Shown: positions 44,541 to 53,998, counted from the first letter of the stretch. The stretch: 64,000 nucleotides of DNA from JAISFI01 sp031553775 (GCA_031553775.1 JAVBLA010000005.1:166633-230632), one strand, 5' to 3'. Notes: a model not told the origin generated them from the sequence alone. Program-made: numbers and translations.

Positions 44541-45716
44541 ATGTATTTGGCAGAACAAACATGGAGATGGTACGGGCCGAATGATCCGGTAAACCTTTGG
44601 GATATCCGGCAAGCCGGTGCTACAGGTATTGTTACCGCTTTGCATCACGTTCCGAACGGAGAAGTGTGGACAGTGGAAGAGATCATGAAACGGAAAAAAA
44701 TGATCGAAGAAACCGGTTTGAAATGGTCGGTGGTAGAAAGCGTTCCCGTGCACGAACACATCAAAACACAAACAGGAGATTTTCAAAAATATATAGAAAA
44801 TTATAAGGAAAGTCTCAGGAACCTGGGCAAATGCGGTATATTTATCGTGACTTACAATTTTATGCCGGTACTCGACTGGACGCGGACGGATCTGGCCTAT
44901 ACGCTTCCCGACGGTTCTAAGGCACTTCGTTTTGAAAGGGCAGCTTTCCTGGCTTTCGATTTATTCATCCTGAAAAGGCCTGGCGCGGAAAAAGAATACA
45001 GTGCATCGGATATGGCTAAGGCCAAGGCTCGTTTTGAGCAAATGCCGGAGGAAGAAAAATATACCCTGACAAGGAATATTATCGCAGGGCTTCCCGGATC
45101 GGAAGAAAGTTTTACCCTGGCGCAGTTTCAGGAAGCATTAGACCGCTACCAGAATATCGATGCCGACCGGTTACGGTCGAATCTGATCTATTTCCTGAAA
45201 GCGATCTGTCCGGTAGCCGATGAGGCAGGGGTGAAGCTGGTGATCCATGCCGACGATCCTCCTTATCCTATCCTGGGTTTACCGCGTATCATGAGTACGG
45301 AGGACGATTTCAACAAAATTGTGGAAGCGGTGCCGAACCCATCCAACGGTCTATGCCTGTGCGCAGGCTCTTTCGGTGTGATTGCGGAAAACGATTTGCC
45401 GGGGATGATGGAGCGTTTGGGCGACCGGGTGAATTTTGTGCATCTGCGGAGTACACAACGGGATGAGGAAGGCAATTTCTATGAAGCCAATCACCTGGAA
45501 GGTGATGCGGATATGTATCACCTGATGAAAAACCTGCTGTTATTACAGCAAAGAAGAAAATGCTCTATCCCTTTCCGTCCGGATCACGGACATCAAATGA
45601 TAGACGATTTGCGGAAGAAAACTAATCCGGGGTATTCCTGTATCGGGAGATTGCGTGGGTTGGCAGAATTGCGTGGATTGGAGATGGGGATTGCAAAGTC
45701 TATGGCTGGGGAGTGA
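44541..45716 (+). CDS. uxuA: Mannonate dehydratase
   Basis: 391 residues. Family features: [20 protein letters not shown] at the N-terminus, [71 protein letters not shown] and [20 protein letters not shown], supplying the metal-binding His and Cys residues. It removes water from D-mannonate to form 2-keto-3-deoxygluconate in glucuronate breakdown. Unusual for this genome, a good Shine-Dalgarno (AGGAG) lies 8 bases before the ATG. The partner fructuronate reductase gene uxuB is not adjacent. Divergent from the LacI gene. Confidence 0.96.
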   Translation: MYLAEQTWRWYGPNDPVNLWDIRQAGATGIVTALHHVPNGEVWTVEEIMKRKKMIEETGLKWSVVESVPVHEHIKTQTGDFQKYIENYKESLRNLGKCGIFIVTYNFMPVLDWTRTDLAYTLPDGSKALRFERAAFLAFDLFILKRPGAEKEYSASDMAKAKARFEQMPEEEKYTLTRNIIAGLPGSEESFTLAQFQEALDRYQNIDADRLRSNLIYFLKAICPVADEAGVKLVIHADDPPYPILGLPRIMSTEDDFNKIVEAVPNPSNGLCLCAGSFGVIAENDLPGMMERLGDRVNFVHLRSTQRDEEGNFYEANHLEGDADMYHLMKNLLLLQQRRKCSIPFRPDHGHQMIDDLRKKTNPGYSCIGRLRGLAELRGLEMGIAKSMAGE

Positions 45717-45762
45717 TTTCGTATCTTCGTGTTTTAATCCCATTATCCGAATAAAACAATTA

Positions 45763-45806
45763 ATTATCCGGAAGTTTCCTTCCCCGGAGACTTCCGGATA
45801 ATCGTT
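45763..45806. terminator. Terminator between uxuA and the acyl-CoA synthetase gene
   Basis: A perfect 12-base stem, ATTATCCGGAAG (45763-45774) with CTTCCGGATAAT (45791-45802), followed by CGTTTT on the plus strand. Convergent genes on both sides; probably acts in both directions. Confidence 0.85.
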
Positions 45807-47477
45807 TTAAATAATGGTTATTCCCTGTTCTTTGCACAGTTGCAGTGCAATATCTTTCAGTTTATATTTCTGTATCTTTCCGCTTCCCGTCATCGGGAAT
45901 TCATTCACAAAAAATATGTATCTGGGAATTTTGTGCCGGGCGATTTGTCCCCGGCAGAAAGACTGTACATCTTCCGGCGTCATCGACGTTCCTTCTTGCA
46001 GGATGATAAAGGCGCCGACTTCTTCCCCGTATTTCTCCGAAGGGACTGCGGCAACCTGGATGTCTTTGATTCCTTCCATGTGGTAAAGGAATTCCTCAAT
46101 CTCGCGGGGATAGACATTTTCTCCTCCGCGGATAATCATATCCTTGATCCTGCCGGTAATCCGGTAATAACCGTTTTCATCTTTGATACCCAGATCGCCC
46201 GAATGTAACCAGCCGTCTTTGTCAATCGCTTCGGCAGTGGCCTGAGGGTTTTTGTAATATCCTTTCATCACTAAATATCCACGGCAACAGATTTCACCCT
46301 GTACGCCCGGAGCGCATTCTTCTCCTGTTTCCGGATTGACTACCCTGACTTCGGTGAAAGGGTATTCTTTGCCTACTGTGGTGCAGCGGACTTCAAAAGG
46401 ATCTTCAATGACGGAATGGGTCATTCCGGGAGCAGATTCGGTCAGTCCGTATACACTGGTGATGTGGGTGATATGCAATTTTTCGGTGACTTTCCGCATC
46501 AATTCGATCGGACAGAGGGCACCTGCCATAATTCCCGTCCGCAGGGATGAAACATCGAATAGGTCGAACATCGGATGATTCAGCTCGGCAATGAACATGG
46601 TCGGCACGCCGTACAATGCGGTACATCGTTCTTTATGAACAGAGGCCAGCACGGTCAACGGGTCGAAACGTTCTACCATTACCTGGGTACAGCCGTGTGT
46701 CAGGACATTCATGGTAGCCAACGTAACACCGAAGCAATGGAACAAGGGCACGCAGCAACACAATTTATCTTCCTGTGTAAAGTGCATCCCTTCCCCTGTG
46801 AAATAGCCGTTGTTGACAATATTGTAGTGGGTAAGCATTACCCCTTTTGGAAATCCGGTGGTTCCCGAAGTATATTGCATATTGACCACATCGTGGCAAT
46901 TGAATTTTTCTTTTTGGGCTGTCAGGGTTTCATCATCGATGTTCTGTCCGAGCAACAGCAATTCCGGTGTATTGTACATTCCGCGGAACTTTTCCTGTCC
47001 GATAAAGACAATATTTTTCAAAAACGGGAAACGCTTGCTTTGCAGATGTCCCCGTTGGGAGGTCTTCAGTTCGGGCAGCATTTCGTACGTCATATCGATA
47101 TAACTTCCGTCGAATACTCCTTCGGTGATGCAAAGGGTGTGGATGTCTGCATTTTCTACCAGGTATTCCAGCTCGTGTTGTTTATAATTGGTGTTAACCG
47201 TTACCGCTACCGCACCGATTTTAGCTGTGGCATACAGAAAAGTCAGCCAATCGGGGACATTGGTCGCCCAGATTCCCACATGCGTGCCTTTTTCTACTCC
47301 GATGGACAGGAGTCCTTTGGCCATATTGTCGATTCGCCGGTTAAATTGTTCCCAGGTGAAACGCAGGTTGCGATCGGAATATACCAGACATTCTTTATCG
47401 GGAGTCGTTACGGCCCAATGCTCGAGCCAGTCGCCGACCGTTTTTTCAGTCAGCTTCAATACAGATGATTCGCTCAT
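45807..47477 (-). CDS. AMP-binding acyl-CoA synthetase
   Basis: 556 residues. ANL-superfamily motifs: P-loop [21 protein letters not shown]4 region [16 protein letters not shown]5 [16 protein letters not shown]7/A8 [20 protein letters not shown] then [20 protein letters not shown], and the C-terminal catalytic lysine in [11 protein letters not shown]. It activates a carboxylic acid with ATP and loads CoA; the length and sequence fit medium- or long-chain fatty acid ligases (FadD-like) but the substrate cannot be read. It lies 9 bases after the XRE-cupin regulator gene on the same strand. Confidence 0.93.
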   Translation of the reverse strand: MSESSVLKLTEKTVGDWLEHWAVTTPDKECLVYSDRNLRFTWEQFNRRIDNMAKGLLSIGVEKGTHVGIWATNVPDWLTFLYATAKIGAVAVTVNTNYKQHELEYLVENADIHTLCITEGVFDGSYIDMTYEMLPELKTSQRGHLQSKRFPFLKNIVFIGQEKFRGMYNTPELLLLGQNIDDETLTAQKEKFNCHDVVNMQYTSGTTGFPKGVMLTHYNIVNNGYFTGEGMHFTQEDKLCCCVPLFHCFGVTLATMNVLTHGCTQVMVERFDPLTVLASVHKERCTALYGVPTMFIAELNHPMFDLFDVSSLRTGIMAGALCPIELMRKVTEKLHITHITSVYGLTESAPGMTHSVIEDPFEVRCTTVGKEYPFTEVRVVNPETGEECAPGVQGEICCRGYLVMKGYYKNPQATAEAIDKDGWLHSGDLGIKDENGYYRITGRIKDMIIRGGENVYPREIEEFLYHMEGIKDIQVAAVPSEKYGEEVGAFIILQEGTSMTPEDVQSFCRGQIARHKIPRYIFFVNEFPMTGSGKIQKYKLKDIALQLCKEQGITII

Positions 47478-47486
47478 AACAGGAGA

Positions 47487-48065
47487 TTAAACGGGGGTGT
47501 ATACAACAGCCAGGATTTTTGCCCCCTGTTCGTCGGCTGCATGAACATGGTGGGCAACAATCGAATCGTAATAAATACTATCGCCTTCTTCCAGGATATA
47601 ATGAGTTTTGCCGTAATTAATCTCGACAATTCCGGAGAGGCAATAAATAAATTCCTCCCCTTCATGTGTGGAGAGGATAAAATCGGCTCCTTCCCGTACC
47701 GGTTCAATATCGATGATAAACGGTTCCATGTGCCTTCCCGATTTGGCTTTCGCTAAGGAGAAGTATTCCATGTGCCGGTGCTCTCCGGTAGTGTTATTGC
47801 TGAAGCTGATACTCATATCCCGTTCGGTCTTGCGGGAAACAGCCGGTCCCAGTTCATCCTGGTCGTCCAGAAAAGTTCCCAGCCGGCAACCGAGTACCCG
47901 TGCAATTTTAATCAGTGGTGCAAGCGAAGGGAAATGCATATTTTCTTCGATTCCTTCTATCTGTTGTATGCTGAGTCCGGTCCTTTCCGCCACCTCTTCC
48001 ACAGAAATATTTTTGCTTTCGCGGATGGCTTTGATTTTATCGCCGACGATTTTGTTTTTATTCAT
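47487..48065 (-). CDS. XRE-cupin transcriptional regulator
   Basis: 192 residues. N-terminal XRE helix-turn-helix at about 8-62 (IKAIRESKNISVEEVAERTG, LSIQQIEGIEENMHFPSLAP), then a C-terminal cupin at about 110-185 (EGEEFIYCLSGIVEINYGKT, ILEEGDSIYYDSIVAHHVHA, with the His and Glu of the cupin metal site). Such proteins sense a small molecule in the cupin and control a neighbouring gene, here the acyl-CoA synthetase 9 bases downstream. The pair has its own promoter. The ligand is unknown; an acyl-CoA or free fatty acid is inference. Confidence 0.9.
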   Translation of the reverse strand: MNKNKIVGDKIKAIRESKNISVEEVAERTGLSIQQIEGIEENMHFPSLAPLIKIARVLGCRLGTFLDDQDELGPAVSRKTERDMSISFSNNTTGEHRHMEYFSLAKAKSGRHMEPFIIDIEPVREGADFILSTHEGEEFIYCLSGIVEINYGKTHYILEEGDSIYYDSIVAHHVHAADEQGAKILAVVYTPV

Positions 48066-48125
48066 TTTTATTAATAATTTGATGTATTTTGATCGTTTTT
48101 GTTTTTAAAAAATCAGATTTGAGTG

Positions 48126-48133
48126 CAAAAATA
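48126..48133 (-). promoter_or_regulatory. -7 box for the XRE-cupin/acyl-CoA synthetase operon
   Basis: Minus strand TATTTTTG, exact TAnnTTTG match; predicted start about 48119, leader about 53 bases. Confidence 0.55.
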
Positions 48134-48262
48134 GAATAAATTATTAGAAATACAAAATGGCTGGAGGGTTTTGAGGGATTGGGATGTTTTTATTAAAAAA
48201 ATAAGCCAATAATTTTGAATAAGGAATTTTGTTATAAATCCTCACATTTCTTGATCAATCAC

Positions 48263-48784
48263 TTATAAAGTAACATGCAAATGAAACGGAAAATTCTCCT
48301 CCACCAGATTTTTCCCTTTTCTTGTTATACAGGAATCTTCCGTTGTTGACACTGTTCTTTGCGTTTCTTTTTTCTTCCGGAAGTTTTGATCTTGTTGAGA
48401 AGAAAGGAGATCAGGTGTAAGTGGAATTCGGGATGGTGTAATGGTTTGTTGCAGTTTGTTACCAGTCATCGGTAGTTGTTTTTCATAAAAAACAGTATCT
48501 ATCCTGCATTCGATTACCCGGATAGTATCGGTAACGGCAAACAAACTTTTTTCTTTTTCCTTTTCGAAAGGAATACCTTTTCCTATCAGGATTCCGGTCA
48601 AACAGGCTGCAACCAGCCACCAAGGCGATATGCCACGGCGTACCGGTTGTGCTTTTTTCCAGAGTTCATCGAATCCGTTCCGGGAAAGCGAAGCTTTATC
48701 CTGTTCATACAAACGGTGGAGTGATTCCTTGATACGTTCTTCTGTAGATGATTGTTCTGTATTTTTCAAATGTTCCTCTTTCAT
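48263..48784 (-). CDS. Small membrane protein, probable anti-sigma factor
   Basis: 173 residues from the ATG at 48784 (an upstream in-frame start lies inside the sigma gene). An N-terminal polar helical region (about 1-55: KEEHLKNTEQSSTEERIKES, RLYEQDKASLSRNGFDELWK) precedes one membrane segment WWLVAACLTGILIGKGIPF at about 62-80, then a basic, disordered-looking tail outside. The layout matches Bacteroidetes anti-sigma factors: cytoplasmic sigma-binding helices, one helix, periplasmic tail. No zinc-binding HxxxCxxC motif is present. It follows the sigma gene by 7 bases. Confidence 0.6.
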   Translation of the reverse strand: MKEEHLKNTEQSSTEERIKESLHRLYEQDKASLSRNGFDELWKKAQPVRRGISPWWLVAACLTGILIGKGIPFEKEKEKSLFAVTDTIRVIECRIDTVFYEKQLPMTGNKLQQTITPSRIPLTPDLLSSQQDQNFRKKKETQRTVSTTEDSCITRKGKNLVEENFPFHLHVTL

Positions 48785-48791
48785 AAAATGA

Positions 48792-49376
48792 TTATTTTGA
48801 TGGATGATACTGTGAGAGTTCCTGCGCGAGATAACGCAGCGCATAATGGATTCTTGATTTCACGGTTCCTTCCGGGCAGGAAAGTATTCTGGCGATTTCA
48901 CTTATCGGGAGTTCTTCTTCATAACGTAAAGTGAGTATTGCCAATGACTCAGGTGATAACTGTTGCATGGCCTGCTTTAGTGCCTGGTCGAAAAGCTCTT
49001 TGTCATATTCTTTTTCGAACAATGGACCTTCGGCAAGTATCGGCTCTGTAAGTTGGAAAGCCACGTGCTCTTCTACTACTGCCAAATGTCTGTATTCATT
49101 CTTGCACATGTTATATGCCATGGTAAATATCCATGATGAGAATGTTTGACTGTTATCATATTGGGTTCGCATATAGTAGATTTTAAGAAAAATCTCTTGG
49201 GTAAAGTCTCGTGCTTTTTCATAATTACGCCCTAGCATCCGGGAAAAGAATCCCTGCAGGCGGGGTGCATAGCGAGTATAAAGTACTTCAAAAGCCATTT
49301 TTTCACCATGTGCCACACATTGCATGAGATATTCGTCTGTCGCTGTTTCCAGGGAACAAGATGATTTCAGTTTCAT
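48792..49376 (-). CDS. RNA polymerase sigma factor, ECF subfamily
   Basis: 194 residues from the ATG at 49376 (ATGA overlap with the upstream gene). Region 2 is AFEVLYTRYAPRLQGFFSRM with EKARDFTQEIFLKIYYMRTQ (the FTQEIFLK core-binding helix), then SWIFTMAYNMCKNEYRHL. Region 4 is LAILTLRYEEELPISEIARI followed by CPEGTVKSRIHYALRYL. No transmembrane or extra domains. It is the middle gene between a TPR-like exported protein and the probable anti-sigma factor, so the three form one regulated operon. Confidence 0.93.
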   Translation of the reverse strand: MKLKSSCSLETATDEYLMQCVAHGEKMAFEVLYTRYAPRLQGFFSRMLGRNYEKARDFTQEIFLKIYYMRTQYDNSQTFSSWIFTMAYNMCKNEYRHLAVVEEHVAFQLTEPILAEGPLFEKEYDKELFDQALKQAMQQLSPESLAILTLRYEEELPISEIARILSCPEGTVKSRIHYALRYLAQELSQYHPSK

Positions 49377-50539
49377 TCTGATTTTCCAATATATTCCCAA
49401 AATGCTTTTTGTTCCTCAGGATTTATCTTAGAGATGATTCTGTCCAAAGTACTATACAACCGCTTATAACGATCCGTATCTTTGTTTTTGTAGTATAACA
49501 TCAGGGGCTGAAAACCGTAAATATAGCTTAAGTTGATACGTTGTGTAACGTCTTCGTATGTATCTTTATAAAAAGATTGGGAAAGGTAATCCAGTAAATA
49601 CACCTGTTCATAATTTCGTTGCTTTACAGCCATATTGTCGTACGGCGTTACAGAATACTTTGTCGTTAGTCCTTCGGAATAAAGATTTTTTTCAAAAGCT
49701 TTTACAATGTGGTTTCCCATACCCCATGAAAAATAAACGGATTGTTTGGTGTTGTCAATGATATGTTTTATAATATCTATTTCCTGTTCATCTTGTGATA
49801 TATATGTTTTTTCTTCTACAAAAGGGGGAAGCTGAAGGGATTCGATTAACGCACGTCGATATTCTTCTTTCCAGAGGAGAGGTATTGCCACTATTTTGCG
49901 GTTACAGAATAAACCTTTACCGTTTTGTATCAATAGTTTCGGGTAGATAGTTGCATCTCCGTATGAAAAGATAATTGCATTCTCCTCTGTTCCGGCCAAT
50001 TCATTATAAGCATAATTCAGGATGGAAGGTGAATATTCTCCGGTGTCATACCATTTTTTGCAAACCTCTTGCATTTCCGGGATTTTGTTTGTGAGTAATA
50101 GGAAAGTAATATAACGATCAAAATTATTGACATCATCCGGACGCATTTCGTAAGCCTTTTGCATGTCATTTTCATATTCTTTTCCCCAGCCGTTATAGAA
50201 GTATCTAAACAAATAAAGAGTAAATGTTCCGGGTATGGACAGCTCCATTTTCCCGACGATTTCCTGTAAAGAGTTATGGGCCTTTTTTGCTTCTTCCTTA
50301 TCAGTGGTACATATCGATAGGTATCTCGTTGCCCGGAAATAATACTCCCATGCTGTTTCATTGTCCGGATTCTTTAATGTCTCTTTCTCCCATAATCCGG
50401 ATTGAATGCGATACCAGTCGGCATCATGTATTTCTTTACCCAAAGATTCGACCGGCTCGGGTTGTTGCGATTGAATTGGCAATGAGATAAATAAAGCGGC
50501 AATCCACAAAAAAGATTTCATTGTTTTCATACGATTCAT
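49373..50539 (-). CDS. Exported TPR-like protein upstream of the ECF sigma gene
   Basis: 388 residues from the ATG at 50539. Signal peptide region MKTMKSFLWIAALFISLPIQ then SQ. The mature part is helical with TPR-like spacing (NPDNETAWEYYFRATRYLSI; EMRPDDVNNFDRYITFLLLT) followed by a more mixed region containing EENAIIFSYGDATIYPKLLI, reminiscent of the Asp-Thr loop seen near the C-terminus of DUF2723-type membrane proteins. No name can be given. Its last codons overlap the sigma gene (ATGA), implying translational coupling, so it is likely a sensor or a sigma target gene that reports on envelope state. Confidence 0.6.
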   Translation of the reverse strand: MNRMKTMKSFLWIAALFISLPIQSQQPEPVESLGKEIHDADWYRIQSGLWEKETLKNPDNETAWEYYFRATRYLSICTTDKEEAKKAHNSLQEIVGKMELSIPGTFTLYLFRYFYNGWGKEYENDMQKAYEMRPDDVNNFDRYITFLLLTNKIPEMQEVCKKWYDTGEYSPSILNYAYNELAGTEENAIIFSYGDATIYPKLLIQNGKGLFCNRKIVAIPLLWKEEYRRALIESLQLPPFVEEKTYISQDEQEIDIIKHIIDNTKQSVYFSWGMGNHIVKAFEKNLYSEGLTTKYSVTPYDNMAVKQRNYEQVYLLDYLSQSFYKDTYEDVTQRINLSYIYGFQPLMLYYKNKDTDRYKRLYSTLDRIISKINPEEQKAFWEYIGKSE

Positions 50540-50594
50540 TTTATGGTGTTTAATTGTTTCTTTGCGATGCATACACCTGATGTTATGAAACGTT

Positions 50595-50602
50595 CAAAGA
50601 TA
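50595..50602 (-). promoter_or_regulatory. -7 box for the TPR/sigma/anti-sigma operon
   Basis: Minus strand TATCTTTG, exact TAnnTTTG match; predicted start about 50588, leader about 49 bases to the chosen ATG. Confidence 0.6.
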
Positions 50603-50700
50603 ATGAAAAAGAAATTTAAGAATTAATGGAATTAGGAGAATCAGTTCTTTTATTGTACTATAGAAGGAATTTGAAATAGCAATTTTTAATCAGTTTCTTA

Positions 50701-50745
50701 ATTCGGGGATTCGAAAAATCACAACTCTTAATTCTTAACTTTTTT
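50701..50745 (-). repeat. Family 2 repeat overlapping the DUF4954 stop
   Basis: Minus strand AAAAAAGTTAAGAATTAAGA then GTTGTGATTTTTCGAATCCC. Its first bases encode the last three residues (VKN) and stop of the DUF4954 protein, so the repeat has been recruited into the coding end. Same order as the copy at 41847. Confidence 0.75.
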
Positions 50746-52710
50746 CAAACGCCCGATCAAATCATCCCCTAACTTCGTCTTTTTCTCAATATGCAGCAAA
50801 ACCGCCTCGACAAAAGCATTTTTCTCAAAAGCGCCACGTACCTGTTCAAAGTCTAATTTCTGTTCCCGGCTGTTTCCATCAGCGCCAAAACCGGTACGGG
50901 ACGAGAGTGAAAATTCTTTTTTAGCATCTTCATAGATCATCCGGTCGAGGCCGACTACTGCCTCTTTCCATTGTTCTACGATTTTAATGATATCCGAAGC
51001 CGTGATTTTGGCGGGCGACAGGCGGTAATATTGTTGTATTTTTTCCCAGGCCCAGGTCCATTCTAAGGAGTAATATTGTTCGTGTAAGCGGGCCAGTACT
51101 TCGTTGATTTCTTTCAGTTTGGAGATCTTTCCCGATTCTATGTCTGCGATCAGTTGGTCGATTTCCGAGCGGGGAGCCAATAATCCCGCAATATCGCGCC
51201 ATTCGCCGTTTCCTGCCTGAGTATCGGGCTGCAAACATTGGCGGATATCGTCGTCGCTTTTGAAATCACAATTTTCTAAGCGGGAGATAATAGAGTTTCC
51301 CAGGAATTTATTGATGGCAATGTCGTACAAGGCCAGTCCTTTTTTCAGAGATTCGTTTTTGATGATACAACTCTGATAGGTATAAGTGTCCGATGTTTCT
51401 CCGCAGGTACGCTGTAATTCCCTCAGAACGTCTACGGCAGCAAACATTTTCTGCACGGTGTAAGGACTTAACAGGTTGAAGTTGAGCTGGTCCAGTTTAT
51501 TCGGATCTTTGCGGTTATCCCGTTTGGGGAATTTCTGTGCATCGCGGATCGTTCCTACACTGCGCAGGTTCGCTCCGGGCACCAGTATAGAATCGTCGTT
51601 CGATTCGATAAGGTAGGAGAACGGCATGTTGGAAGTGTCCGAATTGCGGTAGTGCCGCCCCATGATCAGTGAAAAAGCACCGATCTTAGCGGGCCAGAGA
51701 ATGTAGGAATCGCTCGTAGTTTTCCCCCCTCGTTCGATAATTCCCTGGTGGATAGGCCCTAATTTATACATGTGATTGCTCTGGTTGGAACCCGATCCTG
51801 CATTCATAAACGAGAACATGCCGGCAATCAGCAAAGTCGATTTGTGGTGGGTAACGGTATACGGGCCTGCAAAGATGGCGCAGGCTTCTCCGTTTTCTCC
51901 CTGGCAATTACTGAAAAACAACGAATGGCTGGCGGAATAGTTATGTCCGAGGTGGCAACCCTGGCCTACAAAACAGCGCGTCAGCATTGTTCCGTCTTCC
52001 ACATGGGCGCCTGAGCAGAGGATAAAATCTTCGGCAATCACTCCATAACCGATATGAACCGGATCGTATTCATTGCTGTTCAGGGTACCGTTTTCCAGGC
52101 GGCAGGCGCCTGAGATCCGGGCATGGCTCAGGATACGTACGTTCCGGATCGAACCGGAGTTCAGGATTGTTACATGATCGCTGATTTCTCCCCGGTCGGA
52201 AGCATGTTTATCGGAATAGAAACGGACCAGTTCCTGCAACTTTTTGATCAATACCGGACGGTGCCGGTACAGCGACATGATATAGGCAAAATGGGAGGAT
52301 AATTTGTCGTTGATCATCACTTCCCGTCCGCCGGTTTCATTCAGTACATTTACTTCCACTCCATTGCCGAATGTAGAGTGGCGGTCTACTACCATCAGGT
52401 CGAGGTTCTGAATAAAAACATCATTTCCGATGGTATAGTTTGCGATATAATTCTGGACGTTTTCAATCAGGACATTGTTTCCCAGGCTGCAGTTATGCAG
52501 GGTAACGTGCCGGAGTCCGGCATGTTTTTTCAATCCTCCGGGAAGCGTGAATTCTTTTTCAAATACCCCCAGGATGATCTCTCCGGAGAAACGGGTATGG
52601 AAGATATAATCAGGTGAAAAACGTTCATCTACGGAGATTTGACCCCAATTCTCTGCTAAACAGGCCTGTGCCTGCAATTGTTCTATTTCCTGATTCGTTA
52701 ATTTTCTCAT
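50728..52710 (-). CDS. DUF4954 family left-handed beta-helix protein
   Basis: 660 residues. The central half has hexapeptide-type repeats of a left-handed beta-helix (LRHVTLHNCSLGNNVLIENV, IANYTIGNDVFIQNLDLMVV, ISDHVTILNSGSIRNVRILS, RISGACRLENGTLNSNEYDP), as in sugar-nucleotide acyltransferases and pyrophosphorylases. The C-terminal third is helical. The family is found in Bacteroidetes and has been linked to UDP-N-acetylglucosamine-type sugars on sequence grounds only; the reaction is unknown. It follows hflX with an ATGA overlap. The final residues come from an intergenic repeat at 50701-50745. Confidence 0.8.
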   Translation of the reverse strand: MRKLTNQEIEQLQAQACLAENWGQISVDERFSPDYIFHTRFSGEIILGVFEKEFTLPGGLKKHAGLRHVTLHNCSLGNNVLIENVQNYIANYTIGNDVFIQNLDLMVVDRHSTFGNGVEVNVLNETGGREVMINDKLSSHFAYIMSLYRHRPVLIKKLQELVRFYSDKHASDRGEISDHVTILNSGSIRNVRILSHARISGACRLENGTLNSNEYDPVHIGYGVIAEDFILCSGAHVEDGTMLTRCFVGQGCHLGHNYSASHSLFFSNCQGENGEACAIFAGPYTVTHHKSTLLIAGMFSFMNAGSGSNQSNHMYKLGPIHQGIIERGGKTTSDSYILWPAKIGAFSLIMGRHYRNSDTSNMPFSYLIESNDDSILVPGANLRSVGTIRDAQKFPKRDNRKDPNKLDQLNFNLLSPYTVQKMFAAVDVLRELQRTCGETSDTYTYQSCIIKNESLKKGLALYDIAINKFLGNSIISRLENCDFKSDDDIRQCLQPDTQAGNGEWRDIAGLLAPRSEIDQLIADIESGKISKLKEINEVLARLHEQYYSLEWTWAWEKIQQYYRLSPAKITASDIIKIVEQWKEAVVGLDRMIYEDAKKEFSLSSRTGFGADGNSREQKLDFEQVRGAFEKNAFVEAVLLHIEKKTKLGDDLIGRLKKVKN

Positions 52711-53930
52711 TCTTCTTCCATGTCATCATATTGTTGATACAAAAAATCGTTGTAAGGAAAGCGGGTAACGTGTATTTCCCTGACTTTCCGGTATACGATT
52801 TCCTTCAATTCATCGATATTCAGTTTTTCCTTCGCCGAAATAAAAATACAATTTTCGTGCATTTTGGCCATCCATGTCTGCCGCAATTCGTCTAATGTAA
52901 TATTTTCTTTTGTTCTCGGTGTCAGGTCGTCTTCCTCCTTTTCCACATGAGAAAAGGCATCTATTTTGTTGAAGACCAGGATTACCGGTTTTTCTGTTTT
53001 GTCTATTTCTTTCAGTGTATTGTTAACTACATGGATATGGTCTTCGAACGATGGGTGGGAGATATCTACCACATGTACCAGCAGGTCGGCTTCCCGTACT
53101 TCATCCAATGTAGATTTGAACGATTCCACCAGTTCTGTGGGTAATTTCCGGATAAAACCTACGGTATCCGATAGCAGGAACGGAAGATTCTCCACGATCA
53201 CTTTGCGGACAGTCGTATCTAATGTTGCAAACAATTTGTTCTCTGCAAAAACATCCGATTTGCTCAAAAGGTTCATTAAAGTCGATTTTCCGACATTTGT
53301 ATAACCTACCAGGGCTACCCGCACCATTTTTCCCCGGTTTTTGCGTTGCACCGCCATCTGTTTATCGATGGCGACCAGGTCTTTCTTGAGTTTGGCTATT
53401 TTTTCGAGGATGATCCGGCGGTCGGTTTCTATCTGGGTTTCCCCTGTACCGCGGGAAATAAGACCTCCTCCCCGTTGCCGGTCCAGGTGGCTCCATAAGC
53501 GGGTCAACCGGGGCAGCATATACTGATATTGTGCCAGTTCAACCTGTGTTTTGGCATGCGCCGTTTGTGCCCGTTGCCCGAAAATATCAAGTATCAGGAT
53601 AGTCCGGTCTACGATCTTTACCTTGAGCTCCTGTTCTATGTTGCGGAGTTGTTTGGGAGAGAGTTCATCGTCGAAAATGACCATACCGATCTCGTTATCT
53701 TCAATATATTGTTTGATTTCCGCCAGTTTTCCCGATCCGACAAAAGTCACCGGATGCGCCATGTCTAACCGCTGTGTAAAATTCTTGACCGGCTCGATCC
53801 CTGCTGTTTCCGCCAGGAATGCCAGTTCTTCAAGATATTCCGCTACGGTGGCTTCATTCTGAAGTGCTGTGATAAGTCCCACCAGCACTGCCTTTTCTGT
53901 AATTGCTTCTGTAATGATAAATTCTTTCAC
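52707..53930 (-). CDS. hflX: HflX ribosome-associated GTPase
   Basis: 407 residues from a GTG at 53930. The frame runs on to an ATG at 54014, but the promoter -7 box (53952-53959) lies inside that extension, so the GTG giving a start at VKEFIITEAITEKAVLVGLI is preferred. The N-terminal HflX domain (about 1-165) is followed by the G domain: G1 GYTNVGKSTLM, G3 LSDTVGFIRKLP, G4 VFNKIDAFS. The family splits stalled 70S ribosomes under heat or antibiotic stress. It overlaps the DUF4954 gene by ATGA. Its promoter is back to back with that of the toxin-antitoxin pair. Confidence 0.95.
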   Translation of the reverse strand: MKEFIITEAITEKAVLVGLITALQNEATVAEYLEELAFLAETAGIEPVKNFTQRLDMAHPVTFVGSGKLAEIKQYIEDNEIGMVIFDDELSPKQLRNIEQELKVKIVDRTILILDIFGQRAQTAHAKTQVELAQYQYMLPRLTRLWSHLDRQRGGGLISRGTGETQIETDRRIILEKIAKLKKDLVAIDKQMAVQRKNRGKMVRVALVGYTNVGKSTLMNLLSKSDVFAENKLFATLDTTVRKVIVENLPFLLSDTVGFIRKLPTELVESFKSTLDEVREADLLVHVVDISHPSFEDHIHVVNNTLKEIDKTEKPVILVFNKIDAFSHVEKEEDDLTPRTKENITLDELRQTWMAKMHENCIFISAKEKLNIDELKEIVYRKVREIHVTRFPYNDFLYQQYDDMEEE

Positions 53931-53951
53931 CTGATAATTTTGAATAACGGG

Positions 53952-53959
53952 CAAAAATA
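53952..53959 (-). promoter_or_regulatory. -7 box for hflX/DUF4954
   Basis: Minus strand TATTTTTG, exact TAnnTTTG match; predicted start about 53945, only about 15 bases before the GTG start. Confidence 0.65.
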
Positions 53960-53990
53960 CAAAAAAATAGGGGAATGACAATATTTTGAT

Positions 53991-53998
53991 TATCTTTG
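53991..53998 (+). promoter_or_regulatory. -7 box for the toxin-antitoxin pair
   Basis: TATCTTTG, exact TAnnTTTG match; predicted start about 54005, leader about 20 bases. 31 bases from the opposing hflX box. Confidence 0.6.

Noticed and set aside
46575..47468. 297-residue plus-strand frame antisense to the acyl-CoA synthetase
   Set aside because: Shadow of a gene with complete ANL motifs; no promoter or start context on the plus strand.
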